Positions 22,905-33,425 of a DNA stretch of 64,000 bases are shown here, one piece after another. Origin of the DNA: Acidimicrobiia bacterium (lineage in GTDB: Bacteria > Actinomycetota > Acidimicrobiia > Spongiisociales > UBA4744); the NCBI GenBank assembly GCA_029863625.1, contig JAOTUY010000002.1, forward strand, positions 35,844 through 99,843, read 5' to 3'. Made by a program: the position numbers and the translations under genes. The notes beneath the pieces are model-generated. The model saw only the letters and a list, made by a program, of their open reading frames with translations. It did not search any database and was not told the origin of the DNA. Position 1 is the stretch's first letter; every line of letters begins with the position of its first letter.

Positions 22905-23672
22905 CTACGAACCGGTGAAGCGCGCCGCTCGCTTATCGATGAAGGCGGCCACACCCTCGCGGGCATCATCTGTCCGGAAACACGCCTGAAAGGCATCGAC
23001 CTCGGCACGGAGTCCAGGTTCAATCGGCAGGCGCAACGCATCGTTGAGGGCACGCCTGGCTGCTCCATAGGCCAGAGTCGGCCCTGCGGCCCACCGCTCG
23101 GCATCGGCCATGGCCGCTTCCAAGAGCTGAGCGGCCGGTAGGACCTTGTCGGCCAGCCCTATGGCGATGGCCTCTTCGGCCCCGAGGTGCCGACCGGAAA
23201 AGATGATCTCCTTGGCTCGCTGATAGCCGACCAGGCGAGGAAGGCGTTGCGTGCCACCCGCGCCGGGAATCAGGCCCAGCAGGATCTCCGGCTGTCCCAC
23301 GCGGGCGTCGTCGGCGAAATATCGGAAGTCGGCGCCCATCGCCAGCTCCAGACCACCTCCGAGCGCAAATCCGCGCACGGCGGCAATGGTTGGCTTCTCG
23401 AGCGTTTCAAGAAGCCGAACGGCTTGGCCAAGATCGGCGGCCAAACTGTCTTCGCTGCCGCGGTCGTAAGCGACTTGGAAGCCTTTGATGTCGGCTCCCG
23501 CCGCGAAGTGCGGCTCCCCGGTCACCATCACCGCCCGGATCCTCGGGTCGGCTGCCTCCGTGAACGCTGCTGTCAGATCCGCCGATAGTTCGGCCGAAAG
23601 GGCATTGACGGGCGGTCGGTTTAGCACGATCCGGGCGACGTTCCCGTCTACTGAGTACTCGACGAGCGACAT
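22905..23672 (-). CDS. enoyl-CoA hydratase/isomerase family protein
   Basis: VARIVLNRPPVNALS, FAAGADIKGF, GFALGGGLELAMGADFRY, EILLGLIPGAGGTQRLPRLVG. Confidence 0.93.
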   Translation of the reverse strand: MSLVEYSVDGNVARIVLNRPPVNALSAELSADLTAAFTEAADPRIRAVMVTGEPHFAAGADIKGFQVAYDRGSEDSLAADLGQAVRLLETLEKPTIAAVRGFALGGGLELAMGADFRYFADDARVGQPEILLGLIPGAGGTQRLPRLVGYQRAKEIIFSGRHLGAEEAIAIGLADKVLPAAQLLEAAMADAERWAAGPTLAYGAARRALNDALRLPIEPGLRAEVDAFQACFRTDDAREGVAAFIDKRAARFTGS

Positions 23673-23735
23673 AGCGAACTCCCTTTGGCTGGCGTTAACC
23701 CACAATAACGGTGGGTTCCCGACCACCCGCCGGGA

Positions 23736-24680
23736 TCAACCGCCATCCAGGAGCCGTCGGGCGGCCGTCCAGGGATCCAGGCGGCGAGCACCCACCTCCG
23801 CCGCGAGGGTGACGAACCGGTCGTCCTCCGGGGCACCCTCAATCCGGCGCAGCAGCTCGGCGACCACCGCTCGATGCAGCTCCCGGCGGAGGCGGGCCGA
23901 ACGTGTCTCGATGAGCCGTCCCGTAGATGCGAGGAAATCACGATGCTCCTGAACAGCATCCCAGACGGACCCAATCCCCTCGCCTGTCGTGGCGACGGTG
24001 GCCAGCACCGGAGGACGCCAGGCTCGTTCTGCGCCCAGATCGAGCATCTGTTCCAGGTCGCGCACCGCCTCGGCGACACCCTCGCGATCAGCCTTGTTGA
24101 CGACGAAGATGTCACCGATTTCAAGGAGTCCGGCCTTATTGGCTTGAACGCTATCGCCCCAACCCGGGTTGACGACCACCACCGTCGTGTCGGCGCTTTC
24201 GACGATCTCTACCTCTGCCTGTCCGACGCCGACGGTTTCGACGAATACGTAGGGGAGTCCGATCGCGTCGAGGATCATGATGGCCTTGGGGGTTGCTTCT
24301 GCCACACCTCCCAGGTGGCCGCGACTTCCCATAGACCGGATGTAGACACCCGGATCTCCGATGTGGTCCTGCATGCGAATCCGATCGCCCAGGATCGCAC
24401 CACCGGTGAACGGGCTCGACGGGTCAACTGCCAGGATCCCAACCTCGTCACCGATCGACCGAACGTGGCGGATAAGCTGGTCGGTCAGTGTGCTCTTCCC
24501 CGACCCTGGGGCGCCGGTCAGACCGACCACGTGGGCCACACCCGTGCGGGGGAACAGGGTCGCCAGGATCTCGCCGGCACTCGGGTGGTGGTCTTCGACC
24601 AGACTGATCAGCCGGGCGACCGCCCGAGCGTCGTGCTGTAAAGCCGCTTCGATTAGTTCAGCCGTGGTACGGGTCGTCAT
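23736..24680 (-). CDS. meaB: MeaB/ArgK-family G3E GTPase (methylmalonyl-CoA mutase chaperone-like)
   Basis: HVVGLTGAPGSGKSTLTDQLI, AVDPSSPFTGGAILGDRIRMQDH, FVVNKADREG. Confidence 0.92.
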   Translation of the reverse strand: MTTRTTAELIEAALQHDARAVARLISLVEDHHPSAGEILATLFPRTGVAHVVGLTGAPGSGKSTLTDQLIRHVRSIGDEVGILAVDPSSPFTGGAILGDRIRMQDHIGDPGVYIRSMGSRGHLGGVAEATPKAIMILDAIGLPYVFVETVGVGQAEVEIVESADTTVVVVNPGWGDSVQANKAGLLEIGDIFVVNKADREGVAEAVRDLEQMLDLGAERAWRPPVLATVATTGEGIGSVWDAVQEHRDFLASTGRLIETRSARLRRELHRAVVAELLRRIEGAPEDDRFVTLAAEVGARRLDPWTAARRLLDGG

Positions 24681-24759
24681 CGGGCCAGTCTCAAGCGTGG
24701 GTCTCCAAGTTACAACTCAGAGATCGGATCTTCAGAAAAGGCCGGCGCTCTCGCCCTGC

Positions 24760-25047
24760 TCAGATTGCGTTGACTTCGTCGACGCCGGGGACACGCTCGG
24801 TCAGGATCCGTTCGATCCCTGCTTTGAGGGTCATAGTTGAGAGTGGGCAACCGCCGCAGGCTCCGACCATCTGCAGATTCACGGTCCCGCCTTCCACACC
24901 GAGCAGGACCAGATCACCACCGTCTGCTTGGAGGGCGGGACGGATGTACTCGAGGGTTGATTCGAGCACGGCCAGGTCTACCTGCGGATGCTCGGTCTGC
25001 AGGGTGGCGCCTTTGGTGATGTCTTCTACGGTCGTATCGTCAGTCAT
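24760..25047 (-). CDS. NifU-like C-terminal domain (Fe-S scaffold) protein
   Basis: IRPALQADGGDLVLLGVEGGTVNLQMVGACGGCPLSTMTLKAGIERIL (CxxC). Confidence 0.92.
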   Translation of the reverse strand: MTDDTTVEDITKGATLQTEHPQVDLAVLESTLEYIRPALQADGGDLVLLGVEGGTVNLQMVGACGGCPLSTMTLKAGIERILTERVPGVDEVNAI

Positions 25048-25098
25048 GGCTCACAAAAGTGTAGAGGCACTCGGAAACTAGGAGCGGAGAGCCCGGAC

Positions 25099-26826
25099 CT
25101 ACGGCCGCCTCACCAGCTCAACAGTGATGAAGGAGTCGGCAACACCTTCCGGCGAGCGGGCCTCGATGAGGACGCGATATCGGCCCGGACCGGCCACTAT
25201 TCCATTGACGCTTCCGTCCCATACCAGGGCGAATTGGCCCGCTTCACGCAACGTCCAAGGCGCCTCACCGATCACCCCCGGACCGTCAAAGACAACCAGA
25301 CGGACCTCAGCTGCGGCGGCCAGCGTGCCGGTCACGACCACCGAGCTTCCGGCGGGCGAAACCACGAGGGGCTCGAGATCCCGCAGGGCCGGAGGTAGCC
25401 CAAAACCTTCGGGCGGATATACCGCAACATCATCGGCACGTGCGGTGAACCGCCAGCTTCCCAAAGCGACGGTGGCGATCGGCTCACCGTCGGCGACAAC
25501 TGCGATAGGCCCGTCGGCGGTGACAACCACCTCCGCTTCGCCCCACTCCAAACCGACGGCGATTTGGTCCGGAAGCGTCTCCCCAGCCGGTTGAGGCTTC
25601 AACCCCCCGTAATAGTGACCGAGGATCTCGTCGTAGCTGCTGCCGGCTTCGGCCAGTGCCAGGGCGCCGTATTGGCTCATCCCCACCAGGTGGCCCCATC
25701 CGTGTCCCGAGATGGTGTAGATCTCATCAACAACGATGAACCCGGAGCGAAAATCCTCGGGATACCTCCAGTCCTTTGCGATGGTGTAGGTGGGCGACAA
25801 CACCGTCTGCGGATAGCGTTTCCCATCGGGTCGCTGGGCCGGAAGCAGCTCCGGCGCGACCTGGGGCCCGTAGCGATTCATCACGCCGCGGAAATCCCAA
25901 CTGGTGAGCGATCGGGTCCGGCCATCTGCATCGAGCTCGACCATCCAGGCGCCGGCCCCATCGGCGGTGGTGCGCACCCTGGCCCCCTGCAACCGGCCGT
26001 CGATCCTTTCTGCCTCGCGCAGTATGGCCTCCAGTACCGAGCGGGGAACCTCAAACGACCAGTCGACGAACGGAGAATGTTCACCCGGCGAGTCCACTGC
26101 TCTGAGGTAGGGCACACCGTTGCCGCCGAATACGTCGCGGACATCTCGCGTTCTGCCACCGGTGGTCGACGAGTAGAGGGCCTGGGCGGGTGCGCCATTG
26201 AAGAGCAGCACTTCATCGGTAGTTGCGGCAACGGCGGCTGCCCACTGGTCACCGCCGGAACCCTCAACCTGATCAAGACCTCCATACACCTGACAGGCCG
26301 GAGTGGCACAAATGTCAAAGCCGTAGGTCGCCCCCGAGCCTGCCCGGCCCCGCGACAAGGTCCAGGCCAGATAGGTACGGGCGGCGACCACCTGGGTCTT
26401 CAACGCTTCCTCGGGCCAGGAGAAGGGGACTTCCTGAATCCCGAGCAGGTAGCCCTCCGGCTCGACACGCTCGACAACCACCAGTCCGTCGGAGGCGGAC
26501 TTCACTTCCAATTGGCCGGCATACCGGCGCCCGCTCCACGACAATACGGTGCCCTCAGAGGGTGTCAGCAGGATGGCCTCATAGAGACCAAAGGTCCCCT
26601 CTTCCTCTTCTTGAGCAGAGGCGGGCCGGCCGGCAACCAGCCAGACGCAGATCAGCACGGCGAGGGTCCTACTGCGCCGCACCGGCCGGCCGGCGTTCGA
26701 GATCCCCTCCGAGTGATTGCAACCGCCCGACGAAGTCTTCGTAGCCACGATCGATGTGGTGGATGTCCCCGACCACCGTTTGGCCCTCGGCCCGGAGGGC
26801 CGCCAGCACCAGAGAGGCCCCGGCAC
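25099..26826 (-). CDS. SpoIID/LytB domain secreted protein
   Basis: LAVLICVWLVAGRPASAQ signal sequence; YLLGIQEVPFSWPEEALKTQVVAARTYLAW; GHGWGHLVGMSQYGALALAEAGSSYDEILGHYYGG. True start lies downstream of the ORF start (N-terminal part overlaps murA). Confidence 0.9.
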   Translation of the reverse strand: MPGPLWCWRPSGPRAKRWSGTSTTSIVATKTSSGGCNHSEGISNAGRPVRRSRTLAVLICVWLVAGRPASAQEEEEGTFGLYEAILLTPSEGTVLSWSGRRYAGQLEVKSASDGLVVVERVEPEGYLLGIQEVPFSWPEEALKTQVVAARTYLAWTLSRGRAGSGATYGFDICATPACQVYGGLDQVEGSGGDQWAAAVAATTDEVLLFNGAPAQALYSSTTGGRTRDVRDVFGGNGVPYLRAVDSPGEHSPFVDWSFEVPRSVLEAILREAERIDGRLQGARVRTTADGAGAWMVELDADGRTRSLTSWDFRGVMNRYGPQVAPELLPAQRPDGKRYPQTVLSPTYTIAKDWRYPEDFRSGFIVVDEIYTISGHGWGHLVGMSQYGALALAEAGSSYDEILGHYYGGLKPQPAGETLPDQIAVGLEWGEAEVVVTADGPIAVVADGEPIATVALGSWRFTARADDVAVYPPEGFGLPPALRDLEPLVVSPAGSSVVVTGTLAAAAEVRLVVFDGPGVIGEAPWTLREAGQFALVWDGSVNGIVAGPGRYRVLIEARSPEGVADSFITVELVRRP

Positions 26827-27937
26827 GGATGTCGGGTGCGATCACCGGACAACCCGACAGTTTCTCGACCCCCCTGATGACGGCGTGCTGCCATTCAGTC
26901 GTGATATCTGCGCCCATCCGCATCAGCTCACCGGCATAGCGGAACCGTGCGTCATAGATGTTCTCGGTGATGACCGAGGTGCCGGACGCGACGCTGAGCA
27001 GAGCAACCATCTGCGGCTGCATGTCCGTATGGAAACCCGGGAAAGGAAGGGTGGCGAAATCCACCGGAAGCGGTCGTTCCGGTCCGGCTACCGTGAACCA
27101 GTCGTCACCACGTCCGATCGTACAACCCACGTCTGTCAGCTTTCTCAGCTCCATTCGAAGGTGGTCTGGAACGCAGCGCTCAATCCTGACTTCTCCGCCG
27201 GTGATGGCGCCCGCCACCGCATACGTTCCTGCTTCGAGACGGTCGGCGAGCACTTCGTGGGTCGTCGGCTGGAGGGTATCCACGCCTTCCACCGTGATGA
27301 CCGATGTTCCGGCGCCCTGAATCCGAGCCCCCATCTTGGTCAGGAAAGCAGCCAGGTCTTCGATCTCCGGTTCGCGGGCGGCATTGTGGACCGTTGTTTC
27401 GCCGGTCGCCAGAACGGCCCCCAGCAGCACATTCTCGGTTGCGCCGACACTCGGGAACTCCAGACCGATCTCGGTTCCTACCAGCCCGCGGGGAGCTCTG
27501 GCCATGAGCACTCCATGCTCTAATTCAAACTCGGCGCCCATTTTCCGAAGCCCATCGATGTGCATGTCGATGGGCCGGGCTCCCAGGTCGTCACCGCCGG
27601 GAAACGCCACCATGGCCACGCCCCCGCGCGCCAGCAACGGACCCAGTACAACAATCGAAGCTCGCATCTGACGAACGAGATCGAGTGGTGCCTCCGGTCG
27701 CAGCTGATCCGGCACCTCGACCGTGAGAGCATGACCGTCGAAGGAACATGTCGCGCCGATGTGTTCGAGCACCCGGCCCATGAGGACAACATCAAGAATC
27801 CCGGGGACGTTGCGCAACTGGTGCGTCCCGGGCGCCAGCAACATCGCCACCATCTGCTTGAGGACGGCGTTCTTGGCGCCCAGCACCGCAACAGACCCGT
27901 TGAGCGGCTTGCCGCCGGTAACAATGATCTCTTCCAT
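26669..27937 (-). CDS. murA: UDP-N-acetylglucosamine 1-carboxyvinyltransferase
   Basis: [80 protein letters not shown] -10 seven nt upstream. Confidence 0.96.
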   Translation of the reverse strand: MEEIIVTGGKPLNGSVAVLGAKNAVLKQMVAMLLAPGTHQLRNVPGILDVVLMGRVLEHIGATCSFDGHALTVEVPDQLRPEAPLDLVRQMRASIVVLGPLLARGGVAMVAFPGGDDLGARPIDMHIDGLRKMGAEFELEHGVLMARAPRGLVGTEIGLEFPSVGATENVLLGAVLATGETTVHNAAREPEIEDLAAFLTKMGARIQGAGTSVITVEGVDTLQPTTHEVLADRLEAGTYAVAGAITGGEVRIERCVPDHLRMELRKLTDVGCTIGRGDDWFTVAGPERPLPVDFATLPFPGFHTDMQPQMVALLSVASGTSVITENIYDARFRYAGELMRMGADITTEWQHAVIRGVEKLSGCPVIAPDIRAGASLVLAALRAEGQTVVGDIHHIDRGYEDFVGRLQSLGGDLERRPAGAAQ

Positions 27938-28052
27938 AGTGCGGATTGTACGTTTGGCACGGCCCATTTCCGCCTACCGGCTCAAATGGGGCCGTCCTGG
28001 CAATAGAAACGGCGGCTACGCTTCGCCGGCCGGACGACACCGAGGAGAGAAC

Positions 28053-28499
28053 GTGCGAGTGGCCATCGGAGCCGACCATGCTGGATTCCAGCTCAAAGAA
28101 GATCTGGCCAAACTGCTTGCAGATCAGGGATACGCCATTCTCGACATGGGGACTCACTCCGAATCGCCCGTCGATTACCCCGACTATGCAGCCGCGGTCG
28201 GGCGGGCGGTGCGCGACGGCAGAGCCGATCGCGGTGTGCTCGTATGTGGGTCAGGAGCCGGGGCGGCGATCGCCGCCAACAAGATCAAAGGCGTCCGTGC
28301 AGTACTGACGCACGACACCTACACCGCTCACCAGTCCGTCGAGCACGACGACGCCAATGTGAGCGTGTTGGGAAGCCGGGTGATAGGAAAGGCGCTCGCC
28401 GAGGAAGTAACGAAGGCCTTCCTGCTGGCCCGCTTCACCGGCGAGGAACGCCACATGCGCAGGCTCAACAAGGTCAAGGCAATCGAAGCGGAAGAGTGA
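28053..28499 (+). CDS. rpiB: ribose-5-phosphate isomerase B (housekeeping copy)
   Basis: [27 protein letters not shown]..., [23 protein letters not shown] with canonical Cys. Confidence 0.93.
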   Translation: MRVAIGADHAGFQLKEDLAKLLADQGYAILDMGTHSESPVDYPDYAAAVGRAVRDGRADRGVLVCGSGAGAAIAANKIKGVRAVLTHDTYTAHQSVEHDDANVSVLGSRVIGKALAEEVTKAFLLARFTGEERHMRRLNKVKAIEAEE

Positions 28500-28506
28500 G
28501 CCTCGT

Positions 28507-28580
28507 CGCCTCCCCACCAGGGCGCAGGCGCAGCCGGAGCCAGGTTGGGGGGAGGTGGGTTGGTTCGAAAGAGCCAAGCC
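28507..28580. repeat. two-hairpin intergenic element, copy 1 (between convergent genes)
   Basis: CCTCCCC (28509-28515)/GGGGAGG (28549-28555), TGGG linker, then TTGGTTC-GAAA-GAGCCAA (28560-28577). Confidence 0.5.
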
Positions 28581-28636
28581 GGAGGGGGGTCCGTTCCACC
28601 AGCGGAGTGCTGTTGGTTCCGACTCATGACTGACGA

Positions 28637-29320
28637 CTAAACCCCCAACCCCTCCATCCACACCACCGTCCGTGCCGCGATCCAGTCGAGGACTTCCTCA
28701 AACGTGCGGCCGGTGCGCTTGGGAACCCGGAACGAGTGGTCGGCGCCGTCGATGAGCTCGATGGTCGACCCGGGGAGGGGCCGGAGGTGCTCTTCGATGA
28801 GCTCGACCCGGGCCAGCGAGTCTCTGGTTCCGGAGATAAACAACATCGGGACGGTTACGTCCGACAGGTGCTCGATGCGAAGCCCATCCGGCTTTCCGGC
28901 CGGGTGCAGTGGATAGGCGTAGAGAACGAGACCACGGACGGGTTCACCCCCGGCCGCCAGGTGGGTTCCCATCCGCCCACCCATCGACCGCCCGGCCAGG
29001 ATCACTTCGTTGCCGACCTCAGCCCGGAGCCACCCAAGTACTGCCCGATGACAATCCAGCAGCGTTGCCTGCCTATCAGGACTTCGTCTTCCCGCTTCCA
29101 TGTAGGGGTAATTGAACGTGAGCACCCGGACCCCGGCCCCGGCCCCGGCCAGGCGCTCACGCAGCCCCGCCACCCCTGGATGGTCCTGGCCGGCGCCGGC
29201 ACCATGGGCCAGCAGCACAGTGGGGAGCCGCACCTCATCAGGTCCGGCCAACCGACCGGTCACACTCTGCCCCGGCCGCCACTCGACGCTCACCTCACGG
29301 GTCATGAGATCCCCCGGCAT
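28637..29320 (-). CDS. alpha/beta hydrolase (dienelactone-hydrolase-like)
   Basis: VLLAHGAGAGQDHPGVAGL, VILAGRSMGGRMGTHLAAGGEPVRGLVLYAYPLHPAGKPDGLR, ELIDGADHSF. Confidence 0.88.
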   Translation of the reverse strand: MPGDLMTREVSVEWRPGQSVTGRLAGPDEVRLPTVLLAHGAGAGQDHPGVAGLRERLAGAGAGVRVLTFNYPYMEAGRRSPDRQATLLDCHRAVLGWLRAEVGNEVILAGRSMGGRMGTHLAAGGEPVRGLVLYAYPLHPAGKPDGLRIEHLSDVTVPMLFISGTRDSLARVELIEEHLRPLPGSTIELIDGADHSFRVPKRTGRTFEEVLDWIAARTVVWMEGLGV

Positions 29321-29366
29321 ATTTGATGCGTAGCATATTCCGGGAACGGGTCGGAAGGAACGGGCA

Positions 29367-30389
29367 ATGGGAAAGCGAGCCAGCACACGCCGTCGCGTCC
29401 TGATCTTCCTGGTTGCCACCGTCGTCTTCCTCGGCGGACTCCTGATCATCGCAGATTGGGACGCCTTCCTTGGCGTCATCGCGGAGTCGAACTGGGTGCT
29501 GATCCTGCCCGCGCTGACCATGACGGCCGTCTCCTACACCTGCATCAGCTACACCTTCGCTGAGGTCGGCCAGTTGATGGACATCCCGATCCGGCGTAAC
29601 CGGTTAGCGGGAATCGGCTTCGTCTCGGCCGTCCTCAATCATCTCGTGCAAAGCGGTGGCGTGGCGGGTTACGGGGTGCGTTACGCACTGATGCAACGTG
29701 AGAGGGTTTCGCTCAACGACGTGCTGGCGGCCTCGATTCTGCATTTCTACTTGACAAGTCTGGCCATGCAGGCCTTTCTTCCGCTGGGTTTCCTTTATCT
29801 GTTGTCAAATGCCACGCTCAGCGGGAACGCGTCGATTGCCTTCGGTGCGGCCACCATCATGATGATCCTGGTTTTCGTCGCCGAGTCGGCAGTCGTCTTT
29901 CGATCGGAGACTCGCCGGACGGCGCTCGGCGGGATCGGCAAACTCACGAAACGCATCTTCCGGAAGGACTTGAGCCGGCCGTTCATGGACTTCGATACGG
30001 CATTGGATCGCGGTGTCGGCGGGATGCGCCGGCAGCCGAGATCTGCCGCCCTGATCGGGGCGCTGGTCCTCGTCGACTGGTTTGGGAGCGTTTTCGCTCT
30101 CGGGTTCTGTTTCGATGCCCTCGGATCGCCGCTCAAACCGTCGGTGCTGTTCACCGGCTTTGTGATCGGCGTTATGGCGGGTGTGCTGTCTGCCCTGCCG
30201 GCCGGGATCGGTGTGCAAGATGGGTCGATGGCAGGAGTCTTCGCGCTCCTGGGAGTAGGTTTCGAAGAAGCGGTCCTGGCAGCGTTGCTGTTTCGGGGTG
30301 TGTTCTATCTCGTCCCGTACGTCGTCAGCCTGGGCTTCTACTGGCGATTGGCGCCAAGGATTGCACCAACCCACGAAACGATTCCCTAG
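29367..30389 (+). CDS. lysylphosphatidylglycerol synthase TM region / flippase-like membrane protein
   Basis: Multiple TM helices; SVVNHLVQ-like AVLNHLVQSGGVAGYGVRYALMQRERVS and SALPAGIGVQDGSMAGVFALLGVGFEEAVLAALLFRGVFYLVPY. Confidence 0.82.
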   Translation: MGKRASTRRRVLIFLVATVVFLGGLLIIADWDAFLGVIAESNWVLILPALTMTAVSYTCISYTFAEVGQLMDIPIRRNRLAGIGFVSAVLNHLVQSGGVAGYGVRYALMQRERVSLNDVLAASILHFYLTSLAMQAFLPLGFLYLLSNATLSGNASIAFGAATIMMILVFVAESAVVFRSETRRTALGGIGKLTKRIFRKDLSRPFMDFDTALDRGVGGMRRQPRSAALIGALVLVDWFGSVFALGFCFDALGSPLKPSVLFTGFVIGVMAGVLSALPAGIGVQDGSMAGVFALLGVGFEEAVLAALLFRGVFYLVPYVVSLGFYWRLAPRIAPTHETIP

Positions 30390-30403
30390 CGAAGGTCTAT
30401 TCC

Positions 30404-31666
30404 ATGCGCATCCTCGTCGTCAGTCACGGATATCCACCCACATTGAGTGGTGTCACGTTGGTCGCCCAGAAGCTGGCCAGAGCGATGGCGAGCCGGGGCC
30501 ATTCGGTCACGGTGGTCGCCGCTTCTGCAGACGGCACTGCCCGCGTCGAGGACGACCAAGGAGTGCGGGTCATTCGCCTGCAGTCGCGCTCCAATCCCTT
30601 CTGGAGTGACGGGGCTTTGCCGGTCGTCTCACAGACGGAATTGCGACAGATCATACGTGAAGCGGACCCCGACATCGTGCACAGTCACGAGACTGCGCTG
30701 TTGAGCCTGCAGCTCCTGCGCCTCGGCCTCGATCGCGAAGTCCCACTGGTGGCGACCTGCCATTATCTGCCTCGATTTGTGGCCCAATACGTAGGATGGG
30801 ACGGTCGCTTGGACGGACTGGCCGAGAGCATCGTCTGGGAATACGCGATCAGACTGTTGAATCAATTCGACCATGTCGTGTTCCCGTCCAAAACGCAGGC
30901 AACCGCGTTCACCGAAGAGGGTCTGGTTGTGCCGTTTACCGTCATCTCGAACGGAGTCGACACCGACCGTTACCGGCCGGGCCTCCACGGAGTCGAGGGG
31001 GTCGAAGCAAGATACCGGCTGCCGGAGGGTCGGAGAATGCTTTTCGTCAGCCGCCTCGCTAAGGACAAACGGGTCGATGTACTCCTCAACTCGCTGCTCC
31101 ATCTTCGGCAGGCCAACACGCATCTCGTACTGGTCGGGACCGGCGACGACGAACCGCGCCTGAAGGCGATCACGGGCAATCTCGCTCTCGAAGGCCGCGT
31201 CCACTTTCTCGGGTTCGTGCCGGAGGAGGATCTGCCATCGGTATATCGAGCTTGCGACCTCTTCGCCATCGCCTCGGAGTGCGAAGTCCAAAGCATCCCA
31301 ACGCTGCAGGCGGCTGCCACCGGCCTCCCTATCGTCGCGGTCGACGCCGCAGCCCTGCCCGAATTGGTGAACGACGACGTCAACGGCTTCCTCGTGGCTC
31401 CCGCCGATCATCGAGCCATCGCCCGGGCCGTTGAGATGATTCTCGACGATTCCGGTCGAGCCGCGGCGATGGGTCGCGCCAGCCTCGAAACGAGCCGGGC
31501 ACACGGTGACGCCGCAACGGTCGACGCTCACGAGTTGTTGTACCGCACTGTGATTGCCGGATACGAGCGGCCCCGCGAAACATGGTCCCTTGAACGACCC
31601 ACCGGGAGGTGGTCAAGGCTCTTGTCCACATCGGGAACGCAACGGAATCAGCCGCCAGACGTTTAG
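30404..31666 (+). CDS. glycosyltransferase family 4
   Basis: MRILVVSHGYPPTLSGVTLVAQKLARAMASRGHSVTVVA; VISNGVDTDRYRPG; SECEVQSIPTLQAAATGLPIVAVDAAALPELV. Confidence 0.93.
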   Translation: MRILVVSHGYPPTLSGVTLVAQKLARAMASRGHSVTVVAASADGTARVEDDQGVRVIRLQSRSNPFWSDGALPVVSQTELRQIIREADPDIVHSHETALLSLQLLRLGLDREVPLVATCHYLPRFVAQYVGWDGRLDGLAESIVWEYAIRLLNQFDHVVFPSKTQATAFTEEGLVVPFTVISNGVDTDRYRPGLHGVEGVEARYRLPEGRRMLFVSRLAKDKRVDVLLNSLLHLRQANTHLVLVGTGDDEPRLKAITGNLALEGRVHFLGFVPEEDLPSVYRACDLFAIASECEVQSIPTLQAAATGLPIVAVDAAALPELVNDDVNGFLVAPADHRAIARAVEMILDDSGRAAAMGRASLETSRAHGDAATVDAHELLYRTVIAGYERPRETWSLERPTGRWSRLLSTSGTQRNQPPDV

Positions 31667-31677
31667 GCTTTCTCGTC

Positions 31678-32400
31678 ATGAGAGTTCGAGTGCTCGACGG
31701 CCCCGACGTCGTAGCCGACATCGCCGCCGCCACTGTGGCCCATTTACTTGGCGCATCCTCCGGGCGGGTCACCCTTGGTCTGGCCGGCGGCAGCACCCCG
31801 CGCACGACCTACACGCGACTCCTCCAAGAGGATGTGGACTGGGCTTCCGTCCACGCCTGGGTCGCAGACGAACGATGGGTCGCTCAGGACCACGCCGATA
31901 ACAACATGCGGATGGCTCGCGACACATTGTTCGACCGGGTTCCTGCGCATGTCTACCCCGTTCCCTGGGCTCCCGATCGGGACCCTCAGGAGGGAGCCGC
32001 CCGCTACGAGCAGACGCTGCTCGAGCTGCTTCCGAAAGTGAACGGGGTCCCCCACCCCGATGTCGTGCTGCTCGGCATCGGCGAGGACGGTCACACCGCT
32101 TCTCTGTTCCCGGGGACGGCGGCGCTCGATGTGGACGACCGGTGGTTCGTCGCCAACTGGGTTCCTGAGAAGGAAACCTGGCGGCTCACGGCGTCCCTGC
32201 CTCTGCTCCACGCAGCCCGGAACATCATCTTCCTCGCCTCGGGCAGCAGCAAGGCAGCCCCGTTGGCCCGCATCCTCCTCGGCGACGAGAGCCCCGCACT
32301 GCCAGCCCGCCGGGTCATGGAAGGGGCCGCCACCGTCACCTGGCTAATCGATCGCGCGGCCGCCGCGGATCTCGAGGACTACCCCGTCGAGTATGTGTAG
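31678..32400 (+). CDS. pgl: 6-phosphogluconolactonase
   Basis: LGLAGGSTPRTTYTRLLQEDVDWASVHAWVADERWVAQDHADNNMRMARDTLFDRV; LLGIGEDGHTASLFPGTAAL. Confidence 0.94.
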   Translation: MRVRVLDGPDVVADIAAATVAHLLGASSGRVTLGLAGGSTPRTTYTRLLQEDVDWASVHAWVADERWVAQDHADNNMRMARDTLFDRVPAHVYPVPWAPDRDPQEGAARYEQTLLELLPKVNGVPHPDVVLLGIGEDGHTASLFPGTAALDVDDRWFVANWVPEKETWRLTASLPLLHAARNIIFLASGSSKAAPLARILLGDESPALPARRVMEGAATVTWLIDRAAAADLEDYPVEYV

Positions 32401-32433
32401 TAGCTAGAACAAACCCGACCGTACACTCGGCCG

Positions 32434-33411
32434 GTGATGAGAACCCTGGTCCCGTCCCTCGTGCTGGCGCTGGCACTGATCCTGGCTGCCTGCGCCCAGG
32501 ACACCCCCGCCGCCGAAGCTGGTGCCACCACCTCCACTACCTCGCCGACCACCAGCACCGCACCCGCCCCGTCAACCACTGAGGCCACCACGACGACAAG
32601 CAGTACCTCGACCACCACAACACTGGCAACAGGATCGACCACGCTCAGCGCCGACGGGACCGTGCTGATAAGCGAAAACATCCCCTTCACCTCACAGCTG
32701 ACTATGGATGTGTTGACCCCGACGACGCCCGGCGCCTACCCGGTGGTGATCATGTTCCACGGCGGCGGATGGGTCGGCGGCGATCCCGACGAAATCACTC
32801 CCCTGGCGACGGCGATCGCAGCGGGCGGGGCCGTTGTCTTCAATGCTCCCTACCGGCTGGCCTTGCGGGGCGGCGGCTACCCGACCACCTTGGAGGACGC
32901 CTCCTGTGCCGTCCGTTTCGCTCGCGAGCGCGCTCTTGAGTTCGGCGGGAATCCAGCTTTCGTTACGGTGGTCGGCTACTCGGCCGGCGCCCATATCGGA
33001 GCCGTCACCGCCCTGGCCGGTGATTCGTTCACCGGAGACTGCAACGTCGAGTCGGGCAGTTCCCTACCGGACGCGTTTGTCGGCGTTGCCGGACCATACG
33101 ACACCGATTTGCTCGACCCGCTGATGAGCGTCTTTTTCGGCACGGACCGCGCCAAAGACCCAGTTGCGTGGGAGGACGGCAACCCGCACACGCATATCGG
33201 GGAAAACCCGAATCTGATCGTCCGCCTCATTCAGGGCGAGCTGGACCCCCTGGTGCCCGTCGGATTTTCGATCGCTTTCAACGATGACCTCCTCGAGGCA
33301 GGGTACAACGTCGAATTGACCATCATCAAAGACGGCACCCACGGGACCGTGGTCGACCCCCTGGCCGACGGAGATGCGGTTGTGGCGGCGGTACTCGCGT
33401 TGTCCGGTTGA
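32434..33411 (+). CDS. secreted alpha/beta hydrolase with Thr-rich linker
   Basis: Lipobox LALILAACAQ; TTTT/ST-rich linker; VIMFHGGGWVGGDPDE, VVGYSAGAHIGAV, DGTHGTVV. Confidence 0.85.
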   Translation: MMRTLVPSLVLALALILAACAQDTPAAEAGATTSTTSPTTSTAPAPSTTEATTTTSSTSTTTTLATGSTTLSADGTVLISENIPFTSQLTMDVLTPTTPGAYPVVIMFHGGGWVGGDPDEITPLATAIAAGGAVVFNAPYRLALRGGGYPTTLEDASCAVRFARERALEFGGNPAFVTVVGYSAGAHIGAVTALAGDSFTGDCNVESGSSLPDAFVGVAGPYDTDLLDPLMSVFFGTDRAKDPVAWEDGNPHTHIGENPNLIVRLIQGELDPLVPVGFSIAFNDDLLEAGYNVELTIIKDGTHGTVVDPLADGDAVVAAVLALSG

Positions 33412-33425
33412 ACAGCCGGGTCGCC

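Noticed and set aside
22660-22989. 109-aa plus-strand ORF in the gap before the enoyl-CoA hydratase gene
   Set aside because: Arg-rich random-looking translation overlapping the enoyl-CoA hydratase end; the region has some inverted repeats but nothing I can assign.
25564-26877. 437-aa plus-strand ORF
   Set aside because: Antisense to the SpoIID-domain gene and part of murA; composition (Gly/Pro/Arg-rich) is not protein-like.
28560-28577. GGTTCGAA tRNA T-loop-like string
   Set aside because: Forms a simple TTGGTTC-GAAA-GAGCCAA hairpin; no acceptor, D or anticodon arms around it.
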